A DNA stretch of 14,873 bases from contig JAFEDW010000022.1 of the NCBI GenBank assembly GCA_018241455.1, positions 1 to 14,873 on the forward strand, written 5' to 3'. Positions 7,628-14,808 of the stretch are shown here, in pieces (the stretch's first letter is position 1; every line of letters starts with the position of its first letter). This DNA is from Pseudomonadota bacterium (GTDB lineage: Bacteria > Pseudomonadota > Gammaproteobacteria > Steroidobacterales > Steroidobacteraceae). The notes beneath the pieces are model-generated. The model had not been told where the DNA came from. It did no database searches and worked only from the letters and a program-made list of their open reading frames with translations. A program made the translations under genes and the position numbers.

Positions 7628-9363
7628 CGAGGCAGCGTCTCGACGAGCGAGCGGCCGCGGCCACGCGGATCCGAGCCGGCGCTCACCTGGCCGGTGGCGT
7701 CGACGAGGATGGCCTGCACGTCGCCGAATTCCCACGGGCTCGGCTGTGGCTTGTAGCCGAGTGCGCGCAGGCCCGCGATGGTGTCGTCGCCCAGCGCGCA
7801 GCAGACCGAATACACGATGCGATCGGGCGGCAGCAATTGATGGTGGAAGCGGCTGGCGGCCACCGCCTGCTGCGGACTCATGTGGAAGTCGTAGATGTTC
7901 AGCATCGTCTGGAACACCGACGTGAAGATCGTCGAGCCGCCGGGCGTGCCGACGACCAGGGCCACGCGGCCGTCCTTGAGCGCGATCGTCGGCGACATCG
8001 AGGAGAGCATGCGCTTGCCGGGCTCGATGGCGTTGGCCGTGCCGCCGACGACGCCGTACATGTTCGGCACGCCGGGCTTGGCGCTGAAATCATCCATTTC
8101 GTTGTTCAGCAGGAAGCCGGCGCCGTCGACGACGACGCCGTCGCCGAACCAGTCATTGAGCGTGTAGGTATTCGCGACCGCGTTGCCGTCGGCATCGAGA
8201 ATCGAGAAGTGCGTCGTGTGCATGCCCTCGGCGAGCCCGGGCTTGACGGAATCCGCCGGCGAGATCTCGTGTGGTCGCACTTCGGCGGCGCGCCGCGCGA
8301 TGTAGTCCGGGTCGATGAGCTTCTCTATCGGCACGTGCACGAAGTCGGGATCGCCCAGGTATTCGGCGCGGTCCGCGAACACGCGCTTCTCCATCTCGGC
8401 GATCAGGTGCACGTACTGCGTGGAGTTGTGCCCGAGCCCGGCGAACTGCGCGCCGAGCGCATCGTGCATGCGCAGCAGTTCGATCAGCGCGAAGCCGCCC
8501 GAGCTCGGGAGCGGCGCGGTCAGCAACGTCAGGTCGCGCCAGCGGGCCGTCAGCGGTTCGCGCCATTTCGCCTGGTAGCCAGCCAGGTCGCGCAAGGTGA
8601 TCAATCCCTTCGGCCCCATCTGCGCGACGATGCGCTGCGCGGTGCGCCCGTGGTAGAAGCCGCCGGCGCCGCGCGCGGCGATGCGCTCGAGCGTCGCGGC
8701 GAGTTGCGGCTGGCGAAAGCGCTCGCCGGCGCGCACTGGGCTGTAATAGCGGTCGAAGTTCGTGATGCCCGCGTAGGCGCCGCGCGCCTCCTGGATGCGC
8801 TCGGCCAGGGCCGCCGGAACGATGAAGCCGTCGCGCGCCAGCGTGATCGCCGGTTGCAGCAGCTCGCGCCACGGGCGACGTCCGTAGCGCTGGTGTGCCG
8901 CCCACAGGCCGGCGACGGTGCCCGGAACGCCGGCGGCGCGCGGTCCGATGACGCTCGCGTCCTTGATGACCTCGCCTTTGTCATCGAGGTACATGTCGCG
9001 CGTCGCCGCGGCCGGCGCGGTCTCGCGGTAGTCGAGGAACGAGCCCTTGCCGTGCTCGTAGATCATCATGAAGCCGCCGCCGCCGAGGTTGCCGGCTTCC
9101 GGATACGTGACCGCGAGGACGAAGGCGGTGGCGACGGCGGCATCGACGGCATTGCCGCCGCGACGCATGACATCCATCGCCGTGCGCGCGCCGAAATCAT
9201 CTGGTGCGGCCACGGCGGCACGGTGCGGTGCGTTCGCCACATTCGCCGCCGCGGCGAGCGCGGCGGGCGGCCGCGTGCCGAAGGCGAGCAGCGCGACGCC
9301 GGTCAGCAGGGCGATGCGGATCAGCGGACGCAGTGCGGTCCGCGCAGGTTCATGGCATGGCAT
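7624..9363 (-). CDS. ggt: Gamma-glutamyltransferase (GGT)
   Basis: A 579-residue GGT precursor. The N-terminus is a Sec signal peptide (Arg-rich segment, then hydrophobic residues about 18-29, probable cleavage near ALA-AA at 36-39). DYRETAP with Arg113 matches the gamma-glutamyl carboxylate-binding Arg of the family. The self-processing site is HTTHFSILDADGNAVANTYTLN: Thr383 should become the catalytic N-terminal nucleophile of the small subunit (residues 383-579). SSMSP and GTPGGSTIF are the downstream oxyanion/substrate motifs. The enzyme hydrolyses or transfers gamma-glutamyl groups, e.g. from glutathione, in the periplasm. ATG 9363 is the first start after an in-frame TAA at 9375-9373, so it is well constrained, yet no Shine-Dalgarno precedes it; it lies in a CATGG tandem repeat. 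The gene is followed by DUF349 with a four-base overlap. Complete, with all key residues present. Confidence 0.95.
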   Translation of the reverse strand: MPCHEPARTALRPLIRIALLTGVALLAFGTRPPAALAAAANVANAPHRAAVAAPDDFGARTAMDVMRRGGNAVDAAVATAFVLAVTYPEAGNLGGGGFMMIYEHGKGSFLDYRETAPAAATRDMYLDDKGEVIKDASVIGPRAAGVPGTVAGLWAAHQRYGRRPWRELLQPAITLARDGFIVPAALAERIQEARGAYAGITNFDRYYSPVRAGERFRQPQLAATLERIAARGAGGFYHGRTAQRIVAQMGPKGLITLRDLAGYQAKWREPLTARWRDLTLLTAPLPSSGGFALIELLRMHDALGAQFAGLGHNSTQYVHLIAEMEKRVFADRAEYLGDPDFVHVPIEKLIDPDYIARRAAEVRPHEISPADSVKPGLAEGMHTTHFSILDADGNAVANTYTLNDWFGDGVVVDGAGFLLNNEMDDFSAKPGVPNMYGVVGGTANAIEPGKRMLSSMSPTIALKDGRVALVVGTPGGSTIFTSVFQTMLNIYDFHMSPQQAVAASRFHHQLLPPDRIVYSVCCALGDDTIAGLRALGYKPQPSPWEFGDVQAILVDATGQVSAGSDPRGRGRSLVETLPR

Positions 9364-9365
9364 GG
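9351..9365. repeat. Three tandem copies of CATGG over the ggt start
   Basis: The plus strand reads CATGG three times in a row, giving three ATG triplets on the ggt strand in three different frames. Only the outermost, at 9363, is in frame with ggt. Loss of one unit would leave no in-frame ATG. Whether the tract ever slips cannot be told from one sequence. Confidence 0.75.
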
Positions 9366-9519
9366 CGGCACGTTAACCGGCGGCCGGCACATTGGCAAAC
9401 GCCTGTGCGGGAGAATCGCCTGCCGGTTCCGTGCCCGCGGTCCGGTCGAGGATTCCGTCGGCCTGCGCGGCATGCGACCATGCAGGGCGGCCGACCGCAG
9501 CCAATCGGGGAACAGCCAC
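9364..9519. promoter_or_regulatory. Divergent intergenic region between ggt and the decarboxylase
   Basis: These 156 bases separate two divergent genes and must hold both 5' regions unless transcription starts further out. On the minus strand a TTGCCA (9398-9393) lies 17 bases upstream of TAACGT (9375-9370), a weak sigma-70-like pair that would start transcription at or just before the ggt ATG, implying a leaderless message. On the plus strand I see only the ribosome-binding stretch TCGGGGAAC before the GTG at 9520, and no convincing promoter boxes. No clear operator-like inverted repeat was seen. Confidence 0.35.
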
Positions 9520-10938
9520 GTGACGCCAGAGGAATTTCGCCATGCCGGACACGCGCTGGTGGAATGGATCGCCCGCTATCGCGAGCAGCTGGCCGCCGGC
9601 GACTTGCCGGTGCAGTCGCGGCTCAAGCCCGGCGAGCTGATCGCGCGCCTGCCCGCGGCGGCGCCCGAGCAAGGCGAGGGGTTCGATGCGATCCTGCGCG
9701 ACCTCGATGCGTTGATCCTGCCGGGTATTACGCACTGGCAGCATCCGCGCTTCTTCGGTTATTTCCCCAGTGGCGGTTCGCTCGCTTCGGTGCTCGGCGA
9801 CATGATGAGCACCGGCTTCGGTGTCATCGGCCTGAACTGGCAGGCGAGCCCGGCGCTGACCGAGCTCGAACAGGTCGTGACTGACTGGCTGCGCGACCTG
9901 CTGGGCCTGCCGCCGACGTTCAGCGGCGTCATCCAGGACACGGCTTCGGTCGCGACATTCCTGGCGCTGGTGTCGGCGCGCGAGCGCAGCACGAATCATG
10001 GCCAGAGCCGGCAGGGTTTGCAGGATGGCGCTGCGCCGCTGGTGGTCTACACCTCGGCCCAGGCGCACAGCTCGATTGAAAAGGCCGCGCTGCTGGCCGG
10101 CTTTGGCCGGCAGCACGTGCGTGCATTGCCGCTCGATGCCTAATTCCGTTTGCAGGTGCCGGCGCTCGAAGCGGCCATCGCGGCCGATCGCGCCGCGGGC
10201 CTGCGGCCCTGCGCGATCGTCGCCACCACCGGCACCACCGCGACCACGGCGATGGATCCGATCGCCGCGATTGCCGCCATTGCGCGCCGCGAGCGGCTGT
10301 GGCTGCACGTCGATGCGGCCATGGGCGGCACGGCGATGCTGCTGCCCGAATGCCGCCATCACTGGGCCGGCATCGAGCACGCCGATTCGATCGTCGTCAA
10401 TCCGCACAAGTGGATGACGGTGGCCTTCGACTGCACGCTGTACCTGGTGCGCGATGCCGAGCACCTGGTGCGCGTCATGTCGACGAACCCGAGCTACCTG
10501 CAGACACCGATGGATGCACAAGTGCGCAACTACCGCGACTGGGGCATTGCATTGGGGCGCCGCTTCCGCGCGCTTAAACTGTGGGTCGTGTTGCGCGAGC
10601 AGGGCGTCGAAGCGATCCGTGCGCGCCTGCGGCGCGACCTGGCGAACGCACGCTGGTTCGCCGCGCAGGTGGACGCGACGCCGCAGTGGCGGCGCATCGC
10701 ACCGGTCAACCTGCAGACGGTGTGCGTGCGACATGAACCGCAAGGGCTCGGCGGCGAGGCACTCGATGCGCACACGCGGCGTTGGGCGCAGGCGATCAAC
10801 GATTCCGGCGCTGCGCTCGTGACGCCCGCGCTGGTCGATGGCCGCTGGCTGGTGCGCGTCTCGATCGGCATCGAATCCACCGAGGCCCGGCATGTCGCCG
10901 AATTGTGGCAGGCCATGCGCGCGGCGGCGGAGCACTGA
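9520..10938 (+). pseudogene. PLP-dependent aromatic-amino-acid-type decarboxylase interrupted by an in-frame TAA
   Basis: Group II PLP decarboxylase (DDC/TDC family), 472 sense codons, the family's normal length, but codon 208 (10141-10143) is TAA. Before it: the THWQHPRFFGYFPSGGS segment, the GLNWQASPALTELE motif and His183 in SAQAHSSIEKA, expected to stack on the cofactor. After it, in the same frame: ATTGTTATTAMDPI, HVDAAMGG with Asp265 that would bind the pyridine nitrogen, and Lys297 in NPHKWM, the Schiff-base lysine. No other lesion or shift is visible, so one base change separates this from an intact gene. The truncated 207-residue product lacks the cofactor Lys and should be inactive. 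GTG 9520 is chosen for the GGGGAAC ribosome-binding site ten bases upstream; the frame is open much further upstream, but only as antisense of ggt and DUF349. The alternatives are a sequencing error or stop readthrough. The substrate is unknown. Confidence 0.85.
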
Positions 10939-10939
10939 C

Positions 10940-12103
10940 TTGGCCGCCCCATTTGATCCGCGCTTCCCCGCAATCCCGCATGCCGACTGGGATCGCGCGC
11001 CGTGGAACCGCTACACCTTCCAGCACGTGCGCGAACAGGTACCGACCGCGCAGGTTCGCCGGAGCGAAGCGCCGCTGGCGTGGCGGCGTTCGCCGCAGGA
11101 TGTCAGCGCGATCGGCTTCGAGATCGACGGCCAGCGATCGAGCATCGCGGACTTCCTGGCCTCGAGCTATACCGACGGATTCTGCGTCGTGCACCGCGGC
11201 GCGCTCGTCGTCGAGCACTACGACAACGGCATGAATGCGCACAGCATCCACCTGCTGCAGTCGGTGTCGAAGTCGGTGACCGGCACGGTGCTGGGAATAC
11301 TCGCCGGGCGCGGCATGCTCGATGTCGATGCGTTGCTGACGCACTACCTGCCGGAACTCGAGGCCACGGCCTACCGCGGCGCGACGGTGCAGCAGGTGCT
11401 GGACATGACCAGCGGTGTATTCTGGGATGAGGATTACACCGCGCCCGATTCGCACTGCGCGCAGATGGATATCGCCGCTGGCTGGAAACGCGGCGGCAAG
11501 CCGGGCTGGCCCGCCTGCATGTGGGAGCAGGTGCTGGGCCTGAAGGATTCGCGCGGCCCGCATGGCCGCGATTTCAGTTACCGCTCGATCGAGACCGACG
11601 TGCTGGGGTTCCTGCTCGAGCGGGCCAGCGGCACACGGCTGCCGGAACTCGTCAGCCGCGAGCTGTGGGCGCCGATGGGCGCGGCCGAGGACGCCTGCTT
11701 CACCGTCGATCCGAGCGGCTTCGCCTGCGCCAACGGTGGATTCAATGCCGCGTTGTGCGACCTGGCGCGCTTCGGCTGGCTGTGGGCCTCCGGCGGCGTG
11801 GCGCGGGGCCGGGCGCTCGTTCCTGAAGAGTGGATCCGCCGTACGTACGGCGGCGATCCGGAACTGTTCAAGGGCGCGTACCGCGAGGTGCTGCCACGCG
11901 GCGCCTATCGCAACCAGTTCTGGCTCGAGGAGGCGGGCCGGCACGTGCTGCTGGCACGCGGCGTGTTCGGCCAGCTGGTCTACATCGATCCGGATGCGCA
12001 GTTCGTCGCGGTCAAGCTCTCCACCTGGCCGGAGTTCGTCAATCCGCAGCGCACGCGCACCGCGCTCGCCGCGGTGCGCGCGATTCGCGACGCGCTCGGC
12101 TGA
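10940..12103 (+). CDS. Serine hydrolase, beta-lactamase class C / 6-aminohexanoate-dimer-hydrolase-like
   Basis: A 387-residue protein of the penicillin-binding-protein-like serine hydrolase fold. The nucleophile motif is SVSK (Ser108, Lys111) in LLQSVSKSVTG, the second motif is SYRS with Tyr214, and the ARGVFGQLVYIDP strand near the C-terminus corresponds to the NylB/EstB-like branch, whose members cleave amides or esters. No signal peptide is visible, so it is probably cytoplasmic. I chose TTG 10940 because GGCGGAG lies 8-14 bases upstream and it begins one base after the decarboxylase stop; the frame is open to 10838, but that stretch overlaps the decarboxylase and looks non-coding. Co-transcription with the decarboxylase gene is very likely. 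The gene ends seven bases before the opposing OsmC gene. An 18-base perfect palindrome lies within codons for residues 300-305. The substrate is not predictable here. Confidence 0.88.
   Translation: MAAPFDPRFPAIPHADWDRAPWNRYTFQHVREQVPTAQVRRSEAPLAWRRSPQDVSAIGFEIDGQRSSIADFLASSYTDGFCVVHRGALVVEHYDNGMNAHSIHLLQSVSKSVTGTVLGILAGRGMLDVDALLTHYLPELEATAYRGATVQQVLDMTSGVFWDEDYTAPDSHCAQMDIAAGWKRGGKPGWPACMWEQVLGLKDSRGPHGRDFSYRSIETDVLGFLLERASGTRLPELVSRELWAPMGAAEDACFTVDPSGFACANGGFNAALCDLARFGWLWASGGVARGRALVPEEWIRRTYGGDPELFKGAYREVLPRGAYRNQFWLEEAGRHVLLARGVFGQLVYIDPDAQFVAVKLSTWPEFVNPQRTRTALAAVRAIRDALG
11836..11853. repeat. 18-base perfect palindrome inside the serine-hydrolase gene
   Basis: The sequence CCGCCGTACGTACGGCGG equals its own reverse complement, and it is flanked by GGAT (11832-11835) and ATCC (11856-11859), which extend the symmetry apart from a two-base bulge. 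It encodes the Arg-Arg-Thr-Tyr-Gly-Gly part of WIRRTYGG, so it may be a by-product of codon choice, but a perfect 18-mer is uncommon in a window of this size. Confidence 0.8.
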
Positions 12104-12110
12104 CGTCGTT

Positions 12111-12548
12111 TCAGTCGACGACGATCACCTGCGTTTCGAGCGCGCGTTGCGCGCGCAGCGAGTTGGAGATCAGGCAAGTGTGCTCGGCCTGCTCGAGCAG
12201 CTTGTTCGCGCGGCCTATGTCGGTACCTCGCGGCACGAGGAGCGTGGCGACGGTCTTGAACGCCGTGAATTGCGAGGTTCGCTCGACCCGATCCAGTGTG
12301 CCTTCGACGTGGCATTCGAGCCGCTGCCATTCGAGCCGCGTCGCGCGTCCCAGCGCGCGAAACGTCAGGATGAAGCAGTCGGCCACCGCCGCGCACAGCA
12401 AGGTTTCCGGCGACCACTGACCACCCGGCCCGTCGAACTGCGGGGGCGGCGCGGTGTCCAGGTCGGGCAGGTCCTGTGCGGTGACTGCCACGGACCCGCT
12501 GGCCCCGCCGCTCGCGCCGACGACATAGCTGTGTGGATACGGATGCAA
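12111..12548 (-). CDS. OsmC/Ohr-family protein
   Basis: A 145-residue OsmC-superfamily protein. Both cysteines expected of the peroxiredoxin-like active site are present: Cys58 in SPETLLCAAVADCFILTF and Cys125 in EHTCLISNSL. Family members reduce organic hydroperoxides as cytoplasmic dimers using a thiol or lipoyl donor, though many OsmC-like proteins are uncharacterised. I chose TTG 12548 (reading MHPYPHSYVVGASG) because GGCGGAG sits five bases upstream on the minus strand and the resulting N-terminus matches the family's PYPHHY-type start. The frame stays open to another TTG at 12620, which would add 24 unconserved residues. It is the last gene of the flavodoxin-GH30-OsmC run, 82 bases after the GH30 stop, and ends seven bases from the convergent serine-hydrolase gene. 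Confidence 0.87.
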   Translation of the reverse strand: MHPYPHSYVVGASGGASGSVAVTAQDLPDLDTAPPPQFDGPGGQWSPETLLCAAVADCFILTFRALGRATRLEWQRLECHVEGTLDRVERTSQFTAFKTVATLLVPRGTDIGRANKLLEQAEHTCLISNSLRAQRALETQVIVVD

Positions 12549-12630
12549 GCAATCTCCGCCAATGGCAACGCCTTGCGGTGCATGTTCCGGCATTCGCCGG
12601 CGCACCGCCATCCGTAGCAATGCCTAGTGA

Positions 12631-14127
12631 TCAGCCCACGTAGGTCGCGATCGAGCGCGCCGGCAGCTCTGCCAGCCAGCGGCCACCATTGACGCTCAGC
12701 GCGAAGCGCAGCGGCTTGGCCCCGCGGTTCATCGCCACGACGGCAATGCTGCCGTCGCCGTTGATGAATCCCGTGGTTTCCAGCTGCTGGAGCGAGGCGG
12801 CGCAGACCACGCGCCGCGCGCCCGGCCGGATGAAGCGCGCGAAATGCCCCATGTAGTAGTAAGAGCTCTGGCGCAGCAGCGCATCGCCATCAGTGTCGAC
12901 GATGATCGGCGCGCTGCAGTAATTGCCGACGTGGTTCGGGCCGCCCTGCATGTCGAGCACGAGGTTCCAGTCCATCCAGCCCTCGGTCCAGCGGTTCAGG
13001 TCGTTGATCATCGAGCGCGCGTAGCGCTCGCCGAGATCCCAGGATCCGAGGTGCGGCCCGCCTTCCTGGCAGCCCTCGGTGAACAGCAGGTGCTTGTCGG
13101 GCCACGCATCGTGCACCTGCTGCACGTGGTCGAAGTCGTCCTCGACGTACCAATGGAAACCGGTGCCCCAGACGTAGCGCGCGGCCGCCGCATCGGCATA
13201 CACGACGTTGGCGCGCTCGACCATCAGGTCGCGGTTGTGATCCCAGATGATGATGTTGACGTGGCCGAGGCCGGCCCGCGCGAGCTCAGGCCCGAGGTGA
13301 TCGCGCACGAAATCGCGCTCGGCCTCGGCCGTGTAGGTGCAGGAATCCCATTTCTGCACCGCCATCGGTTCGTTCTGCACCGACACGCCCCAGATCGGAA
13401 TGCCCTCGGCGGCATAGGCCTGGATGAAACGCGCGTAGCAGCGCGCCCAGGCCTGGCGGTATTGCGGCAGCAGCGTGCCGCCGTGGTTCATCTCGCCGTT
13501 GCTCTTCATCCAGGCCGGCGGGCTCCACGGCGAGGCGAGGATGCGGATCGGGTGCTGCGCGACGCGCATGGCGCCCTTGATGAACGGAATCAGCGCCTGG
13601 CGGTCGCGCGCGATGCTGAAGCTCTTGAGCTCCGTGTCGCCGGGTGTCTCGACGTGCGCATAGTTGCCGAGCGAGAAATCGCAGCTGTTCATGTGCACGC
13701 GGCACATCGCGTAACCGTGCCCTTCGCCGGCGGCGAAGTAGGCGCGCAGCACTTCCTCGCGCTTCGGCTCGCTGAGCTTCTGCCAGGTAACGGCGGCGGA
13801 TTCGGTGAAGGCGCCGCCGAAGCCGAGCAGCGTCTGGAAGCGGCGCGAGCTGTCGACCCACAGCGAAGCCAGCTCGCCTTCGGCCGGCGCCTCGGCCAGC
13901 GGCTGCTGCGCCGCGAGGCGCTGCTCATCCGCTGGCGCGGTCAGGTAGCTGCGAATCTGCCGTGGTGCCACGGCGGCGTGCGCCGCGGATTCGTGCGCGG
14001 CCGGCTGCGCCGCGGCGTCGGCAGCCGCGCTGCCCGCCGGCAACGCGTTGGCGCGACCGCCCAGCAGGCTGCCGGCGCCGAGCGCCAATCCCTTGAGCGT
14101 GTCACGCCGTGAAATGCGGTCCGTCAT
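12631..14127 (-). CDS. Tat-exported glycoside hydrolase family 30 (glucosylceramidase-like)
   Basis: A 498-residue GH30 enzyme. The N-terminus is a twin-arginine signal (SRRDTLKG, Arg7-Arg8, then a hydrophobic run to about residue 30), followed by an Ala/Pro-rich linker. The TIM-barrel motifs are in order: LLGFGGAFTESAA (about 100-112), RVHMNSCDFSLGNY, LASPWSPPAWMK, the acid/base Glu253 in SVQNEPM, and the nucleophile Glu351 in LLFTEGCQEGG. A short C-terminal beta domain closes it, as usual for GH30. The branch resembles glucosylceramidases and beta-1,6-glucanases, so a glucan or glucoside substrate is likely but not certain. Tat export implies folding before secretion. ATG 14127 is preceded by GGGGGT eight bases upstream. 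It follows the flavodoxin gene by 30 bases, so co-transcription is likely. It is complete, with both catalytic acids present. Confidence 0.92.
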   Translation of the reverse strand: MTDRISRRDTLKGLALGAGSLLGGRANALPAGSAAADAAAQPAAHESAAHAAVAPRQIRSYLTAPADEQRLAAQQPLAEAPAEGELASLWVDSSRRFQTLLGFGGAFTESAAVTWQKLSEPKREEVLRAYFAAGEGHGYAMCRVHMNSCDFSLGNYAHVETPGDTELKSFSIARDRQALIPFIKGAMRVAQHPIRILASPWSPPAWMKSNGEMNHGGTLLPQYRQAWARCYARFIQAYAAEGIPIWGVSVQNEPMAVQKWDSCTYTAEAERDFVRDHLGPELARAGLGHVNIIIWDHNRDLMVERANVVYADAAAARYVWGTGFHWYVEDDFDHVQQVHDAWPDKHLLFTEGCQEGGPHLGSWDLGERYARSMINDLNRWTEGWMDWNLVLDMQGGPNHVGNYCSAPIIVDTDGDALLRQSSYYYMGHFARFIRPGARRVVCAASLQQLETTGFINGDGSIAVVAMNRGAKPLRFALSVNGGRWLAELPARSIATYVG

Positions 14128-14157
14128 GATCGGTACCCCCGTTGAGATCCCTCAAGG

Positions 14158-14658
14158 CTAGTAGATGCCGAGTGACAGGCCGGCGGCAAGCGTCGCGCCG
14201 ATTTCGCGGCACCGTGCCAGCTCGGCCGCGCCGATCTGCTTCGGGCGCAGGATTTGCTCGGGCGTCTGGGCATGCGTGCAGACGATCAGCGGCGGCGCGA
14301 TCTCGCGCAGGCGCCAGCCGGTGGCGATGCGCTCGATCTGCCGCGCGGCGTTGCTGCCATCGCTCCCGGCGCAGATCAGCGTGGCATACGGGCGGCCGTT
14401 CACGCGGTCGAGCACCGGATAATAAGAGCGGTCGAAGAAGTCCTTCATCAGCCCGGCGATCGCCGCCAGGTTTTCCGGGCAGACGAACAGGTAGCCGTCG
14501 GCTTCGAGCAGCTGCTGCGGACCCGCGGCAGTGGCCGTCAGCAGCCGCGTTGCGACGCCTTCGGCGCCGTCTGCGCCGGCGGCTGCGGCAGCGGCCATCT
14601 GGGCCGCCCCGCCAGTGAGCGACTGGTAGACAATGAGCAGCTGCTTCATGGTTGACAT
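14158..14658 (-). CDS. Flavodoxin-like / NAD(P)H-dependent FMN reductase family protein
   Basis: A 166-residue flavodoxin-fold protein. The first strand and phosphate loop are LLIVYQSLTGGAAQM (residues about 7-21), expected to bind the FMN phosphate. GYLFVCPENLAAIAGLMKDFFDRSY, about residues 74-98, is the second flavin-contact region, resembling NADPH-dependent FMN reductases. The end, ARCREIGATLAAGLSLGIY, is a typical closing helix. It likely moves electrons to or from a quinone or other acceptor in the cytoplasm; the partner is unknown. The start could be ATG 14658 or ATG 14649 (MKQLL); neither has a strong ribosome-binding site, and the open frame reaches a TTG at 14709 that adds unlikely sequence. 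The ATG at 14658 lies inside an inverted repeat, so if that repeat is an operator the shorter start is more natural. It is first in the minus-strand operon. Confidence 0.83.
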   Translation of the reverse strand: MSTMKQLLIVYQSLTGGAAQMAAAAAAGADGAEGVATRLLTATAAGPQQLLEADGYLFVCPENLAAIAGLMKDFFDRSYYPVLDRVNGRPYATLICAGSDGSNAARQIERIATGWRLREIAPPLIVCTHAQTPEQILRPKQIGAAELARCREIGATLAAGLSLGIY

Positions 14659-14691
14659 ATTGTCACGCCCGCGGGCGTCGCCGTTCGGCGA
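14653..14691. promoter_or_regulatory. Cluster of three inverted repeats at the flavodoxin gene 5' end
   Basis: Three short dyads lie end to end: TGACA-TAT-TGTCA (14653-14665), the 14-base perfect palindrome ACGCCCGCGGGCGT (14665-14678), and TCGCCG-TT-CGGCGA (14678-14691). They cover the possible start codon at 14658 and the immediate upstream region, where a repressor site or mRNA hairpin would act. Each alone could occur by chance in G+C-rich DNA; the tiling is what suggests function. No regulator gene is adjacent. Confidence 0.35.
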
Positions 14692-14808
14692 ATTGTTGCG
14701 CCAGCTCAAGGATAGTCCAACCTGATCACGCGGCGGCGACCGTCATGCCGATAGCATTCCCGTCCAGGCCGCATGGCCGCTCATGGCAATCGCCCGCGAG
14801 GAGTTTCA
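14692..14808. promoter_or_regulatory. Rest of the divergent intergenic region before the last gene
   Basis: This is the upstream region shared by the minus-strand flavodoxin operon and the plus-strand gene at 14809. I see a TAGCAT near 14745-14750 that could be a -10 box for the plus strand, but no matching -35 box at the right distance. The clearest element is the ribosome-binding sequence GAGGAG at 14798-14803. No RNA gene is recognised. Confidence 0.3.

Noticed and set aside
7408..9519. A plus-strand open frame of about 2.1 kb continuous with the decarboxylase, suggesting a 900-residue fusion protein.
   Set aside because: It is the antisense of ggt and the DUF349 gene, is Arg/Gly-rich without any domain, and a GTG with a ribosome-binding site at 9520 explains the real start.
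12104..12120. A possible bidirectional terminator between the serine hydrolase and OsmC genes (CGTCG, seven-base loop, CGACG).
   Set aside because: The stem is only five pairs, there is no T-tract on either strand, and half of it lies in the OsmC coding end.
12844..14112. A 422-codon plus-strand open frame opposite GH30.
   Set aside because: GH30 motifs with both catalytic glutamates are on the minus strand; the plus frame has no domain signal.
14652..14680. A perfect TTGACA on the plus strand that could be a -35 box for the last gene.
   Set aside because: No -10-like hexamer lies 16-18 bases downstream; the TTGACA is part of the inverted repeat.
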